The notes: generated from the letters alone by a model not told the origin. A stretch of DNA of 64,000 nt from an uncultured Lachnospiraceae bacterium (GCA_910580015.1 CAJTVT010000009.1:1-64000), one strand, 5' to 3'. Shown: positions 8,227 to 16,577, counted from the stretch's first letter. Numbers and translations: made by a program.

Positions 8227-9891
8227 ATGAAGAAAGCGACGTATCAAATTTGGATTGAAGGGGAGGCCAGGGAATATCCGGCGGGGACAGCTTTTATGGA
8301 ACTTGCCAAGGAATACCAGCCAGGATATGAAGACGATATTGTATTGGTAATGTTTAATAACAAACTCAAAGAACTTCACAAACGGATCAAGTCAGATGGT
8401 GTGGTCAGTTTTGTCACTACACGGGATAAAGCAGGAAGGAAATCTTACCGCAGAAGTGTGACATTTTTGATGCAACGGGCAGTGAATCATCTGGCCAAAG
8501 AGGATGGAAAACAGGTGACCGTTCGGGTGGAACATTCTATTAGTCAAGGGTATTACTGTAAACTTCAGGGACAGATACCTGATGAAGATTATATTTCCAG
8601 ATTGAAACAAGAAATGTTGCGTTTGGTGGAAGAGAAGCGTCCCATCCAAAAGAACAGCCTTTCGACCGATGAAGCGGTGCGGCTATTTCGGGAACTTGGG
8701 ATGCACGACAAAGAGCGTTTGTTTGCTTATCGAAGAAGTTCGAAAGTTAATATTTACAGCATTGGCAATTACAAAGATTATTTTTATGGCTATATGGTGC
8801 AGAATACCAGTTACCTGAAATACTTTGAGTTAGAGTTGTATGAGGGAGGATTTGTACTGCTGTTTCCTGATAAAAACACCAAAGAAACGGCGAAGTTTGT
8901 GCCCTCCCATAAATTGTTTCATGTGCTGAAGGAATCTACAGAGTGGGGAGAAAAACTGGATATTGCAACGATTGGAGCGTTGAATGATGCCATTGCCCAG
9001 GGAAGAATCCGAGATGTGGTTCTGGTGGCAGAGGCTTTGATGGAGCGAAAGATCGGGAGCTTGGCAGAGGAGATTGCTTCTAAACCAGACAAGAAGTTTG
9101 TTATGATAGCAGGGCCTTCCTCTTCTGGAAAGACCACATTCTCTCATCGGCTTTCCATACAGATGATAGCGCTTGGGCTGAAACCCCATCCCATCGCTTT
9201 GGATGATTACTATGTGGATCGGGTGGACACTCCCAAACATCCAGACGGAAGCTATAATTTTGAATGTCTGGAAGCATTGGATGTGGAATTGTTTAATCAA
9301 GATATGTCTGCGTTGTTAAAGGGAGAGCGGGTGGAGCTTCCTTCCTATAATTTCCGTACTGGAAAACGTGAATACAAAGGGAATTTTAAACAGTTGGGTG
9401 AGAATGATATTTTGGTATTGGAGGGAATTCACGGGTTAAATGATAAATTGTCGTATTCTCTTCCAAAATCCAGCAAATTGAAAATATATATCAGTGCCCT
9501 TACCCAGTTAAACATAGATGAACATAACAACCTGCCCACTACAGATGGAAGAATGATACGGCGGATTGTGCGGGATGCACGTACTAGGAATCTCAATGCA
9601 AAGGAGACGATTGCCATGTGGGATTCTGTGCGCAAGGGGGAAGAGCAGTATATCTTTCCATTTCAGGAGGAAGCGGATATTATGTTTAATTCCGCTCTGA
9701 TTTACGAACTTGCTGTGCTCAAACAGTATGCGGAACCATTGTTGTTTCAGATTGAAAAGGACTGTCCCGAATATATGGAAGCGAAACGTTTGTTGAAGTT
9801 TTTGGATTATTTTCTTCCAGTCCCCAGTGAGGATGTTGCAAAAAATTCCATCTTGCGGGAATTTATCGGAGGAAGCTGCTTTCATGTGTAG
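8227..9891 (+). CDS. TGS-domain nucleoside (uridine-type) kinase
   Basis: A 554-residue fusion found in many Clostridia. Residues 1-65 resemble a TGS domain and the next 200 resemble the second N-terminal domain of threonyl-tRNA synthetase. A uridine kinase/phosphoribulokinase-like domain follows with its Walker A GPSSSGKTT near 295 and a LDDYYVDR motif. It presumably phosphorylates a nucleoside in the cytoplasm; the exact substrate and the role of the TGS part are not known. GGAGG stands 5-9 bases before the ATG. It closes the dgt-to-kinase cluster and is followed by a terminator. Confidence 0.85.
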   Translation: MKKATYQIWIEGEAREYPAGTAFMELAKEYQPGYEDDIVLVMFNNKLKELHKRIKSDGVVSFVTTRDKAGRKSYRRSVTFLMQRAVNHLAKEDGKQVTVRVEHSISQGYYCKLQGQIPDEDYISRLKQEMLRLVEEKRPIQKNSLSTDEAVRLFRELGMHDKERLFAYRRSSKVNIYSIGNYKDYFYGYMVQNTSYLKYFELELYEGGFVLLFPDKNTKETAKFVPSHKLFHVLKESTEWGEKLDIATIGALNDAIAQGRIRDVVLVAEALMERKIGSLAEEIASKPDKKFVMIAGPSSSGKTTFSHRLSIQMIALGLKPHPIALDDYYVDRVDTPKHPDGSYNFECLEALDVELFNQDMSALLKGERVELPSYNFRTGKREYKGNFKQLGENDILVLEGIHGLNDKLSYSLPKSSKLKIYISALTQLNIDEHNNLPTTDGRMIRRIVRDARTRNLNAKETIAMWDSVRKGEEQYIFPFQEEADIMFNSALIYELAVLKQYAEPLLFQIEKDCPEYMEAKRLLKFLDYFLPVPSEDVAKNSILREFIGGSCFHV

Positions 9892-9908
9892 GATCGAATA
9901 ATATAGGT

Positions 9909-9944
9909 CAGGATTCCGGCATTTTCGGAATCCTGATTTTCGTC
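9909..9944 (+). terminator. Rho-independent terminator of the nucleoside kinase cluster
   Basis: Perfect 10-bp stem CAGGATTCCG / CGGAATCCTG with a 7-base loop, followed by ATTTTCGT. Confidence 0.8.
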
Positions 9945-9953
9945 TAAAAGGAT

Positions 9954-9992
9954 TCGAATTTGTAGAGCGAATTTGTAGAGCGAATTTGTAGA
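9954..9992. repeat. Three tandem 13-bp repeats
   Basis: The unit GAATTTGTAGAGC occurs twice exactly and a third time as GAATTTGTAGAC, with no spacers, between the kinase terminator and the pyrB promoter. It is too short and too tightly packed to be a CRISPR array. It may be replication slippage or a repeated protein-binding site. Confidence 0.75.
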
Positions 9993-10003
9993 CAAGATTT
10001 CAC

Positions 10004-10032
10004 TTGCAATTTGGAACTGTCTGTTATATGAT
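10004..10032 (+). promoter_or_regulatory. SigA promoter of pyrBI
   Basis: TTGCAA at 10004-10009 and TATGAT at 10027-10032 with the ideal 17-base spacer. The leader to the pyrB ATG is about 55 bases and holds a small TGCCTG/CAGGCA hairpin but no typical PyrR attenuator. Confidence 0.7.
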
Positions 10033-10094
10033 AGTAGAAATGCCTGTCTGTGCAGGCACATATCGAGAGTATATAAAAGAATAGGAGGCGTTAT

Positions 10095-11015
10095 ATGCAG
10101 CATTTAATGAGTCCGTTGGATTTGTCTGTGGAAGAACTGGACGAACTTCTTGCGTTGGCAAATGATATTGAAAGGAATCCCGACAAATATGCCCACGTAT
10201 GTGAAGGAAAGAAACTTGCAACCTGTTTTTATGAAGCTAGTACCAGAACACGGCTAAGTTTTGAAGCTGCTATGTTAAATCTTGGGGGCAGTGTTCTTGG
10301 ATTTTCCAGCGAGGATAGCAGTTCTGCTTCCAAGGGAGAGAGTGTTTCTGATACGATTCGTGTCATATCCTGCTATGCAGATATCTGCGCCATGCGCCAT
10401 CCCAAGGAGGGAGCGCCTCTCGTGGCTTCAGAAAAATCGAAAATCCCTGTGATTAATGCAGGAGACGGTGGACACCAACACCCCACCCAGACATTGACTG
10501 ATCTGCTTACTATCCGCTCTTTGAAAGGGCGTCTTGGCAATCTAAATATTGGCCTCTGCGGCGATTTAAAATTCGGGCGTACGGTCCATTCTCTGATTCA
10601 TGCGCTCATTCGTTACCCCAACATTCAATTTACTTTAATTTCACCGGAAGAACTGCGAGTTCCAAGTTATATCCGTGAGGATGTCCTTAAGAAGAACAAT
10701 ATTCCTTTCCAGGAAGTGGAACGTCTGGAGGATGTGATGCCAGAATTGGATATTCTGTATATGACGCGCGTGCAAAAGGAGCGTTTCTTTAATGAGGACG
10801 ACTATGTGCGGATGAAAGATTTCTATATACTGGACAAAAAAAAGATGAATCTTGCCAGGGAAGATATGATTGTAATGCATCCATTGCCCAGGGTAAATGA
10901 GATTTCTGTGGAAGTGGATGAAGATCCAAGAGCTGCCTATTTTAAGCAAGCACAATATGGTGTGTATGTGCGGATGGCTCTTATTCTTACATTATTGGAG
11001 GTGGAGGTATGTTGA
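10095..11015 (+). CDS. pyrB: Aspartate carbamoyltransferase catalytic chain
   Basis: A 306-residue transcarbamoylase that joins carbamoyl phosphate and aspartate, the committed step of pyrimidine synthesis. The carbamoyl-phosphate motif YEASTRTRLSFEAAM is at residues 45-59 and the second-substrate site includes MHPLPRVNEI near 265. AGGAGG lies just before the ATG. It overlaps pyrI by 7 bases, so the holoenzyme of catalytic and regulatory chains is made from one transcript. It stands alone here, without the other pyr genes. Confidence 0.97.
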   Translation: MQHLMSPLDLSVEELDELLALANDIERNPDKYAHVCEGKKLATCFYEASTRTRLSFEAAMLNLGGSVLGFSSEDSSSASKGESVSDTIRVISCYADICAMRHPKEGAPLVASEKSKIPVINAGDGGHQHPTQTLTDLLTIRSLKGRLGNLNIGLCGDLKFGRTVHSLIHALIRYPNIQFTLISPEELRVPSYIREDVLKKNNIPFQEVERLEDVMPELDILYMTRVQKERFFNEDDYVRMKDFYILDKKKMNLAREDMIVMHPLPRVNEISVEVDEDPRAAYFKQAQYGVYVRMALILTLLEVEVC

Positions 11016-11449
11016 ACGTAGGCGCCATTACCGAAGGGTTTGTGTTAGATCATATTCAGGCAGGGACGAGCTTGTCTTTATATCATGATTTGAAACTGGA
11101 TAAATTAGACTGTTGTGTTGCCATTATTCGAAATGCCCGCAGTAATAAAATGGGAAAAAAAGATATCTTGAAGGTTGAGTGTGACATTGACGCATTAGAT
11201 TTGGATGTTTTAGGATTTATTGACCACAACATTACCGTGAATATTATTAAGGGTGAGAAGATCGTGGAGAAACGGGAGCTTCGTCTGCCGAAGGAGATCA
11301 AAAATATTATTAACTGCAAGAATCCTCGTTGCATCACTTCTACGGAGCAGGGATTGGATCAGATTTTTTTACTCACAGACGATGCCACACAGACTTATCG
11401 CTGCAAGTATTGTGAAGAGAAATATAAGGGGCCAAAGAAGATTCGATAG
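11009..11449 (+). CDS. pyrI: Aspartate carbamoyltransferase regulatory chain
   Basis: A 146-residue regulatory subunit. The N-terminal allosteric domain contains the nucleotide-binding region, and the C-terminal domain holds four zinc cysteines (CKNPRC and CKYC) that bind the catalytic chain. A GGAGGTGGAGG stretch before the ATG lies inside the end of pyrB. Its 3' end seems to have seeded a series of degenerate tandem copies just downstream. Confidence 0.95.
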   Translation: MLNVGAITEGFVLDHIQAGTSLSLYHDLKLDKLDCCVAIIRNARSNKMGKKDILKVECDIDALDLDVLGFIDHNITVNIIKGEKIVEKRELRLPKEIKNIINCKNPRCITSTEQGLDQIFLLTDDATQTYRCKYCEEKYKGPKKIR

Positions 11450-11630
11450 AAAAATCGTGAAGAGATCGATAAGGAAAGTAAAAAGCTTGGAATAAAAAAT
11501 TGTGAAGAGACGGATAAAGAGTAAGAAAAACTTTGAATGAAATATAGTGGAAAGAACGATAAGGAAAGCAAAAAGCTTTGGCAAAAAATCTTGAAAAAAA
11601 TAAAGGACGCAAAAAGCATTGATAGAAATG
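11408..11630 (+). repeat. Degenerate tandem repeats derived from the 3' end of pyrI
   Basis: Starting inside the last codons of pyrI, a unit of about 44 bases (GTGAAGAGA..ATAAGG.. AA.AAG.TT.GA) recurs four to five times with drift. Translated in the pyrI frame beyond its stop, the copies still resemble the YCEEKYKGPKKIR tail (for example NREEIDKESKKLG and NCEETDKE). They look like old slippage copies of the gene end. Long hydrophobic frames on the minus strand here are by-products of the repeat. Confidence 0.6.
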
Positions 11631-11651
11631 TGCGTGGAAAAGCAGAAGATA

Positions 11652-11682
11652 TAAGGTGCAGTGTAAAAAGCTGCACTTTGTA
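11652..11682. terminator. Hairpin between pyrI and rnpB
   Basis: AGGTGCAG and CTGCACTTT form a stem between the convergent pyrBI and rnpB transcripts. The T-tracts on both sides are short, so it is probably a weak bidirectional terminator. Confidence 0.45.
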
Positions 11683-11689
11683 CGAGAAA

Positions 11690-12056
11690 TAAGCAGGGCG
11701 GTAAGCCGGGTTATGTCTTGGATAATCATCTATCTAGCCTGATTGTTGCCAATCAGATCTTGCGACCTACCTGAAGCTGGCGGGCCACGTGAACGCTTCT
11801 GTTCGGTCTTGCTTCGGATGGGGTTTACATATGCCCTGTCTGTCACCAGGCAGGCGGTAGTCTCTTAAACTGCCCTTCCACCCTTACTACAGGAAATGAT
11901 TTCTATGGAAATTAATGCCTGTAGCGGTATATTTCTGTTGCACTGTCCTTGGAGTCACCTCCACCGGCCGTTAACCGGCATCCTGCCCTATGAAGCCCGG
12001 ACTTTCCTCACCTGCGGTCTTTCGACACTTGCAGCCGCGATTATCTGCCCTGCTTA
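11690..12056 (-). ncRNA. rnpB: RNase P RNA, bacterial class A
   Basis: The catalytic RNA of RNase P, which trims tRNA 5' leaders. On the minus strand it opens with TAAGCAGGGC and closes with GCCCTGCTTA (helix P1). The P4 signature GAGGAAAGTCCGGGC, the ACAG.AA core and the ACCCCATCCG region near the 3' part are present. The layout looks like the ancestral type A form rather than the Bacillus type B, as usual in Clostridia. The ends were set from the P1 arms and may be off by a few bases. Confidence 0.95.
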
Positions 12057-12105
12057 TTGATGGAATGAGTTGTCCCACGTGAGAGTGGGACAAAGTTCCT
12101 TTGAT

Positions 12106-12134
12106 ATATTAGCATAAGTCTAGGAAAGATACAA
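12106..12134 (-). promoter_or_regulatory. Candidate promoter of rnpB
   Basis: Read on the minus strand: TTGTAT (12134-12129), a 17-base spacer, then TAATAT (12111-12106). The start point would be about 45 bases before the mature 5' end, and a GTCCCAC...GTGGGAC hairpin lies in that leader. Confidence 0.45.
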
Positions 12135-12144
12135 CTTTTTTAAA

Positions 12145-12211
12145 AAATTTGTGCACATCTGACAAAAAATTTTCTGACAAAATCAGGCACAAAGAGAATC
12201 CGAGAATACAT
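12145..12211 (+). repeat. Dispersed upstream repeat, copy A
   Basis: About 67 bases containing AAATTTGTGCACATCTGA, CAAAATCAGGCACAAAGAG and AATCCGAGAATACATA. It is closely matched at 16621-16686 and more loosely at 26631-26664, 29917-29967 and 60255-60299, always on the + strand and shortly upstream of a + strand gene. Here it precedes the lipoprotein promoter. Confidence 0.65.
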
Positions 12212-12220
12212 AAAATATGG

Positions 12221-12249
12221 TTGCCCTGCGGGATAAATAATGGTAGAAT
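12221..12249 (+). promoter_or_regulatory. Promoter of the lipoprotein gene
   Basis: TTGCCC at 12221-12226 and TAGAAT at 12244-12249 with a 17-base spacer, 31 bases before the start codon. Confidence 0.55.
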
Positions 12250-12280
12250 GATAATAGTCAGATGAAAAGGAGACGGACTT

Positions 12281-13015
12281 ATGAGAAAAATCATAAAAAA
12301 GGGTACGGTACTTGCTGCGGCAGCAGTGCTCCTTACCGGTTGCGGAGAACCAATGGCTTCACTGACAGAACGGGAAGAAGACATTGTAGTACAATATTCT
12401 GCTGGAACACTTGCAAAACATAACAGTTATCAGCAGGAAGGTATGACTGCGGTGTATCCAGAGGAAGAGGAACCAGAGGAGGACGAGCCAAAGCAGGAGG
12501 ACACAGAAGAAAAGAAGGAGCCAAAGACTCAGGATTCAGAAGAACAGAAGAAACCAGAGAAAGATCAGAAGAAAGAAGAGAACGATTCCAAGACCGATGG
12601 GCAGCTTACTATGACGAAAGCCATGGGAATTTCAGGAGTGGAGTTTTCCTATAAGGATTATTCGATTGTTAGCGGCTACAGTCAGGGGGAATATTTTTCG
12701 CTGGACGCCTCACCAGGCAATGTATTTTTTGTACTGAATGTCAATATTACCAATACTGGAAATAAGACAGTGCAATGCGATTTATTGTCGAAACAGCCGA
12801 TTTTTATCTTGAAGCTCAATGGGGAAGCAGGAGTGCAGAATGTGGTAACAGTTCTTTCAAATGATCTATCTACCTATGTGGGAACATTGGAACCTGGGCA
12901 GACGGAAGCTGCCATTTTGTTATTTGAAGTGAAGGAAGCAACGGCTGAAAAGGTTACATCCATGCAAGTCAGTCTCCAGATGAACGAAAAGACAAGTGAA
13001 ATTAAGATAAAATAA
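12281..13015 (+). CDS. Lipoprotein with acidic linker and Ig-like C-terminal domain
   Basis: A 244-residue secreted lipoprotein. Residues 1-21 form a lipoprotein signal peptide ending in the lipobox LLTGC, so the mature protein is anchored to the outer face of the membrane at Cys21. Residues about 65-110 are a Glu/Lys-rich low-complexity spacer. Residues about 118-244 look like the beta-sandwich of DUF4352/telokin-like lipoproteins (FFVLNVNITNTGNKTVQ; LEPGQTEAAILLFEV). Its function is unknown. AAGGAGA precedes the ATG. Copies of its AT-rich 3' end follow the stop codon. Confidence 0.75.
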   Translation: MRKIIKKGTVLAAAAVLLTGCGEPMASLTEREEDIVVQYSAGTLAKHNSYQQEGMTAVYPEEEEPEEDEPKQEDTEEKKEPKTQDSEEQKKPEKDQKKEENDSKTDGQLTMTKAMGISGVEFSYKDYSIVSGYSQGEYFSLDASPGNVFFVLNVNITNTGNKTVQCDLLSKQPIFILKLNGEAGVQNVVTVLSNDLSTYVGTLEPGQTEAAILLFEVKEATAEKVTSMQVSLQMNEKTSEIKIK

Positions 13016-13045
13016 ATAAGATAAATAAATAAGATAAAATGAAAA
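13002..13045 (+). repeat. Tandem copies of the lipoprotein gene's 3' end
   Basis: AAGATAAAATAAAT, AAGATAAATAAAT and AAGATAAAATGAAA follow one another; the first contains the stop codon. It is the same pattern as behind pyrI and trmD. Confidence 0.6.
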
Positions 13046-13071
13046 TATTTATGTATTTTTCAGAAAGTATA

Positions 13072-13080
13072 TGCTATAAT
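13072..13080 (+). promoter_or_regulatory. Extended -10 promoter of cheV
   Basis: TGCTATAAT (TG-N-TATAAT) with no good -35 box, about 52 bases before the preferred start codon. Confidence 0.5.
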
Positions 13081-13131
13081 TAAACAAATAGATTGATACG
13101 GCAGTATACCGGAGAGGAGCGATTGACGATT

Positions 13132-14067
13132 ATGGATACGAATATTCTTTTAGAGAACGGAACAAATGAGCTGGAGGTATTGGAATTTACCCTGGCAGGA
13201 AATCATTATGGAATTAATGTAGCGAAAATACGGGAGATATTAACTTATCAGCCAGTTACTCCGATTCCCAATGCACATCCTTGTGTGGAAGGTATATTTA
13301 TGCCGCGTGACACTATGATTTCTGTTATAAATCTGCGTGGATGCCTGGGACTTGCTGACAATGACAAAGATGGTTTGTTTATTATTACGAATTTCAATAA
13401 ACTGAATATTGCCTTTCATGTTGACGAGGTTTGTGGCATTCACAGACTTTCCTGGGCAGATATTATTACACCAGATGCAACGATTAATATTGAAGAGAAT
13501 GGAGTGTCCACTGGTGTGATTAAGCTGGAAGATCGGCTGATTGTGATTCTGGATTTTGAGAAGATTGTGACAGATATCAGTCCTGAGACTGGTCTTCAGG
13601 TTTCAGATATTGAAGGGCTGGAAGGACGCAGCAGAAGCGATGAACCTATTATTGTGGCTGAAGATTCTCCGCTGTTGTCGAAGCTGATTACGGATTGTCT
13701 GAAGAAAGCTGGTTATACCAAGCTGATTATCAACAACAATGGCCAAGAAGCATGGGATAAGCTTTCCGAGTTCCGTAAGGAGGGCAACTTAGATGAAAAG
13801 GTACATATGATTATCACTGACATCGAGATGCCTTTGATGGACGGACACCGCCTTACCAAGTTGGTGAAGGAGGACGAGGAGTTAAAGCATATTCCAGTTA
13901 TTATTTTCTCCTCCCTGGTAAATGAGGAGATGCGCCGTAAGGGTGAAATGCTAGGGGCAGATGCACAGTTGACCAAGCCAGAGATTGGTAAGTTGGTTGG
14001 GGCAATTGACCGGTTGTTGGATGAGAGAAAAGAGAAGCTGCAACAGAAATTATTAGCAAATCAATAA
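13132..14067 (+). CDS. cheV: Chemotaxis coupling protein CheV
   Basis: A 311-residue protein. Residues 1-150 form a CheW-like coupling domain (LEFTLAGNHYGINVAKIREIL; VINLRGCLGL), and residues about 175-300 a response-regulator receiver with the phospho-acceptor Asp near 230 (MIITDIEMPLMDG) and the conserved Lys (LTKPEIG). CheV links receptors to the CheA kinase and tunes adaptation. The frame is open from a TTG at 13093, but GGAGAGGAG at 13111-13119 best serves the ATG at 13132. No other chemotaxis gene is nearby. Confidence 0.9.
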   Translation: MDTNILLENGTNELEVLEFTLAGNHYGINVAKIREILTYQPVTPIPNAHPCVEGIFMPRDTMISVINLRGCLGLADNDKDGLFIITNFNKLNIAFHVDEVCGIHRLSWADIITPDATINIEENGVSTGVIKLEDRLIVILDFEKIVTDISPETGLQVSDIEGLEGRSRSDEPIIVAEDSPLLSKLITDCLKKAGYTKLIINNNGQEAWDKLSEFRKEGNLDEKVHMIITDIEMPLMDGHRLTKLVKEDEELKHIPVIIFSSLVNEEMRRKGEMLGADAQLTKPEIGKLVGAIDRLLDERKEKLQQKLLANQ

Positions 14068-14089
14068 GTTACACTTATAGACAAGCAGA

Positions 14090-14120
14090 GGAATCCTGCA
14101 CAACAGGGTTCCTTTTTATT
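14090..14120 (+). terminator. Rho-independent terminator of cheV
   Basis: AGGAATCCTG, a short loop, then CAGGGTTCCT followed by TTTTATT. Confidence 0.7.
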
Positions 14121-14139
14121 CTCTTATAGGAAATGACTA

Positions 14140-14463
14140 TATCGCGAAATTGAGCCGCCGTAGGTGGAGAATCCTGAAAGGCAAGAGCCTTTGTTTTCTA
14201 ATAGGAAATTCTCCTGGATTTCCTATTAGAGAATAGAAAATATCACACTGCGGCGGAAATAAAATATATCGCGAAATTGACTCGCCGTAGATGGAGAATC
14301 CTGAAAGGCAAGAGCCTTTGTTTTCTAATAGGAAATTCTCCTGGATTTCCTATTAGAGAATAGAAAATATCACACTGCGGCGGAAATAAAATATATCGCG
14401 AAATTGACCCGCTGTAGGTGGAAATCCTGCTGCACTGGATTTTATTTTCTATCGTAAGTCTAT
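14140..14463 (+). repeat. 127-bp tandem repeat, 2.5 copies
   Basis: Copies start at 14140, 14267 and 14394 with TATCGCGAAATTGA and a strict 127-base period; the first two are nearly identical and the third is partial and diverged. Each full copy holds a 13-bp perfect stem (TCTAATAGGAAAT / ATTTCCTATTAGA) and CCGCCGTA and TGCGGCGG boxes that can pair. No protein is encoded. A related sequence with CACTGCGGCGG, CCGCAGG and AATCCTG occurs at 43441-43520, so this is a dispersed structured family that has amplified here. Confidence 0.85.
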
Positions 14464-14514
14464 AAAATTCTTTATTTCATAAATAAATTCCGATTAGACA
14501 AAGGAGGACAAGGA

Positions 14515-15228
14515 GTGGAACGCTTATCGCTGGAAACAGAATTAAAAGGAAATACCTATCCTGGAAGAGGGATTGTCATCGGCAGATCCGCGGACGGGAA
14601 ACATGCAGTGGCTGCTTATTTTATTATGGGAAGAAGTGAGAATAGCAGAAATCGTATTTTTGTAGAAGAAGGGGAAGGAATCCGTACCCAGGCATTTGAC
14701 CCTTCCAAATTAAGTGATCCAAGTCTGATTATCTATGCGCCAGTGCGTGTGCTAGGGAATAAGACGATTGTCACCAATGGAGATCAGACAGATACCATTT
14801 ATGAGCTGATGGATCAGCAACAGACTTTTGAACAGGCGTTGCGCACCCGTAAGTTTGAGCCAGATGCCCCCAATTATACACCTAGAATTTCCGGAATTAT
14901 GCACCTGGAGAATGGTGAGTATAATTATGCGATGTCTATTTTAAAGAGCAGCAATGGGAATCCCGCAGCCTGCAATCGCTACACATTTGCCTATGAAAAT
15001 CCGGTGAATGGGGAGGGACATTTTATCCATACTTATATGGGAGATGGAGATCCACTGCCAAGTTTTGAGGGGGAACCTAAGTTGGTGGAACTGGATGGAG
15101 ACCTGGATTCATTGACACAAAGACTGTGGAATAGCCTGAATGAGGAGAATAAGGTGTCCTTGTTTGTCAGATATATTGAAATTGCAACTGGAAATTATGA
15201 GACTCGGATTGTAAATAAAAACCAGTAA
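14515..15228 (+). CDS. IMP cyclohydrolase, PurO-like
   Basis: A 237-residue protein of the archaeal-type IMP cyclohydrolase family, which closes the ring of FAICAR to give IMP, the last step of purine synthesis. The family shape is seen in NTYPGRGIVIGRSADGKHAVAAYF-type sequence at the start (residues 13-36). It begins with GTG preceded by AAGGAGG. It sits 15 bases before a stand-alone AICAR transformylase. Together they replace bifunctional PurH, whose N-terminal cyclohydrolase half is absent here. Confidence 0.85.
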   Translation: MERLSLETELKGNTYPGRGIVIGRSADGKHAVAAYFIMGRSENSRNRIFVEEGEGIRTQAFDPSKLSDPSLIIYAPVRVLGNKTIVTNGDQTDTIYELMDQQQTFEQALRTRKFEPDAPNYTPRISGIMHLENGEYNYAMSILKSSNGNPAACNRYTFAYENPVNGEGHFIHTYMGDGDPLPSFEGEPKLVELDGDLDSLTQRLWNSLNEENKVSLFVRYIEIATGNYETRIVNKNQ

Positions 15229-15243
15229 ATAAAGGAGGCAGTT

Positions 15244-16422
15244 ATGCAGGAATTAGAGTTAAAATATGGATGCAACCCCAATCAGAAACCTTCCAGAATC
15301 TATATGGAAAACGGTGAATTGCCCATTAAAGTGCTAAATGGTAAGCCAGGATATATTAATTTTTTGGATGCATTCAATGGTTGGCAGCTTGTAAAAGAAT
15401 TAAAGAAAGCTACTGGACTTGCCGCAGCAACTTCCTTCAAACATGTTTCTCCGGCTGGTGCAGCAGTAGGATTGCCTCTTACGGAAGTAGAGAAAAAGAT
15501 TTACTGGGTAGATGATATGGAGATAGAATTTACGCCTCTTGCCAATGCTTATGCCAGGGCGAGAGGAGCAGATAGAATGTCCTCCTTTGGAGATTTTATT
15601 TCTCTGTCGGATGTCTGTGATGTGGCGACGGCAAAGATTATCAAGCGAGAAGTTTCAGATGGCGTGATTGCTCCAGGTTATGAACCAGAGGCTTTAGAAA
15701 TTTTAAAGGCCAAGAAAAAAGGTGGATATAATGTGATTGAGATTGATCCAGAGTATGAGCCAGAGCCTTTGGAGCGCAAAGAAGTGTTTGGCATCACCTT
15801 TGAGCAGGGCAGAAATGAGTTGAAGATAGACAGTGATTTCTTTGGAACGGTAGTGACGGAGAATAAAGAGATTCCAGAATCAGCGAAAATTGATTTGGCC
15901 ATTGCCATGATTACTCTCAAATACACCCAGTCTAATTCTGTATGCTATGCGAAGGGGGGGCAGGCCATTGGGATTGGCGCAGGACAGCAGTCTCGAATCC
16001 ATTGTACCCGCCTAGCAGGACAAAAAGCAGATAATTGGTTTTTGCGCCAGGCACCCAAAGTTCTCAATCTACAGTTTGCAGATGGGATCGGACGTGCAGA
16101 CCGTGACAATGCCATTGACATTTACATTGGTGAAGAGTATATGGATGTATTGGCAGATGGGGCTTGGGAGAATATTTTTAAAGTAAAGCCTGAGATATTT
16201 ACCAGGGAGGAAAAACGTGCTTGGTTGGATCAGATGACAGGGGTTGCCTTGGGTTCAGATGCATTTTTCCCATTTGGGGATAACATCGAGCGCGCTCATA
16301 AAAGTGGTGTTTCCTATGTGGCAGAGCCTGGCGGATCCATTCGTGATGATCATGTAATTGCAACCTGCAATAAATATAACATGGCGATGTGCTTTACTGG
16401 AATACGTTTGTTCCATCATTGA
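15244..16422 (+). CDS. AICAR transformylase (PurH C-terminal type, stand-alone)
   Basis: A 392-residue phosphoribosylaminoimidazolecarboxamide formyltransferase corresponding to the C-terminal domain of PurH. It transfers a formyl group from 10-formyl-THF to AICAR. Typical family stretches are LKYGCNPNQKPS at the start, ATSFKHVSPAGAAVG near 60-75 and GGSIRDDHVIATCNK near the end. It lacks the MGS-like cyclohydrolase domain, which the upstream PurO-like protein supplies. AAGGAGG precedes the ATG and a terminator follows. Confidence 0.92.
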   Translation: MQELELKYGCNPNQKPSRIYMENGELPIKVLNGKPGYINFLDAFNGWQLVKELKKATGLAAATSFKHVSPAGAAVGLPLTEVEKKIYWVDDMEIEFTPLANAYARARGADRMSSFGDFISLSDVCDVATAKIIKREVSDGVIAPGYEPEALEILKAKKKGGYNVIEIDPEYEPEPLERKEVFGITFEQGRNELKIDSDFFGTVVTENKEIPESAKIDLAIAMITLKYTQSNSVCYAKGGQAIGIGAGQQSRIHCTRLAGQKADNWFLRQAPKVLNLQFADGIGRADRDNAIDIYIGEEYMDVLADGAWENIFKVKPEIFTREEKRAWLDQMTGVALGSDAFFPFGDNIERAHKSGVSYVAEPGGSIRDDHVIATCNKYNMAMCFTGIRLFHH

Positions 16423-16449
16423 TGGAATTTGCAGAGAGATTGACAGATC

Positions 16450-16495
16450 AGGGACTGTTTCCATACAGAAATGTTTTGGGGCGGTCCCTTTTTTG
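16450..16495 (+). terminator. Rho-independent terminator of the purine pair
   Basis: AGGGACTG and CGGTCCCT form the stem with a large, partly structured loop, followed by TTTTTTG. Confidence 0.7.
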
Positions 16496-16577
16496 AGAAT
16501 TAATGTCGCAGATAAATGTCTCTCAAAGTCACAGATTGACGAATTTTGGGGGAATTAGAGGAAAAATGAAAGTACCC

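Noticed and set aside
9954..9992. Short repeats as a possible CRISPR array
   Set aside because: Units of 13 bp are directly adjacent without spacers.
10033..10094. PyrR-type attenuator in the pyrB leader
   Set aside because: Only a 6-bp hairpin is present; there is no anti-antiterminator motif and no T-tract.
11373..11729. Hydrophobic minus-strand frames of 70-118 codons behind pyrI
   Set aside because: They arise from AT-rich tandem repeats read antisense and overlap rnpB; no ribosome site is present.
14140..14463. Tandem repeats as a CRISPR array
   Set aside because: The period is 127 bp, the whole unit is repeated, and there are no unique spacers or cas genes.
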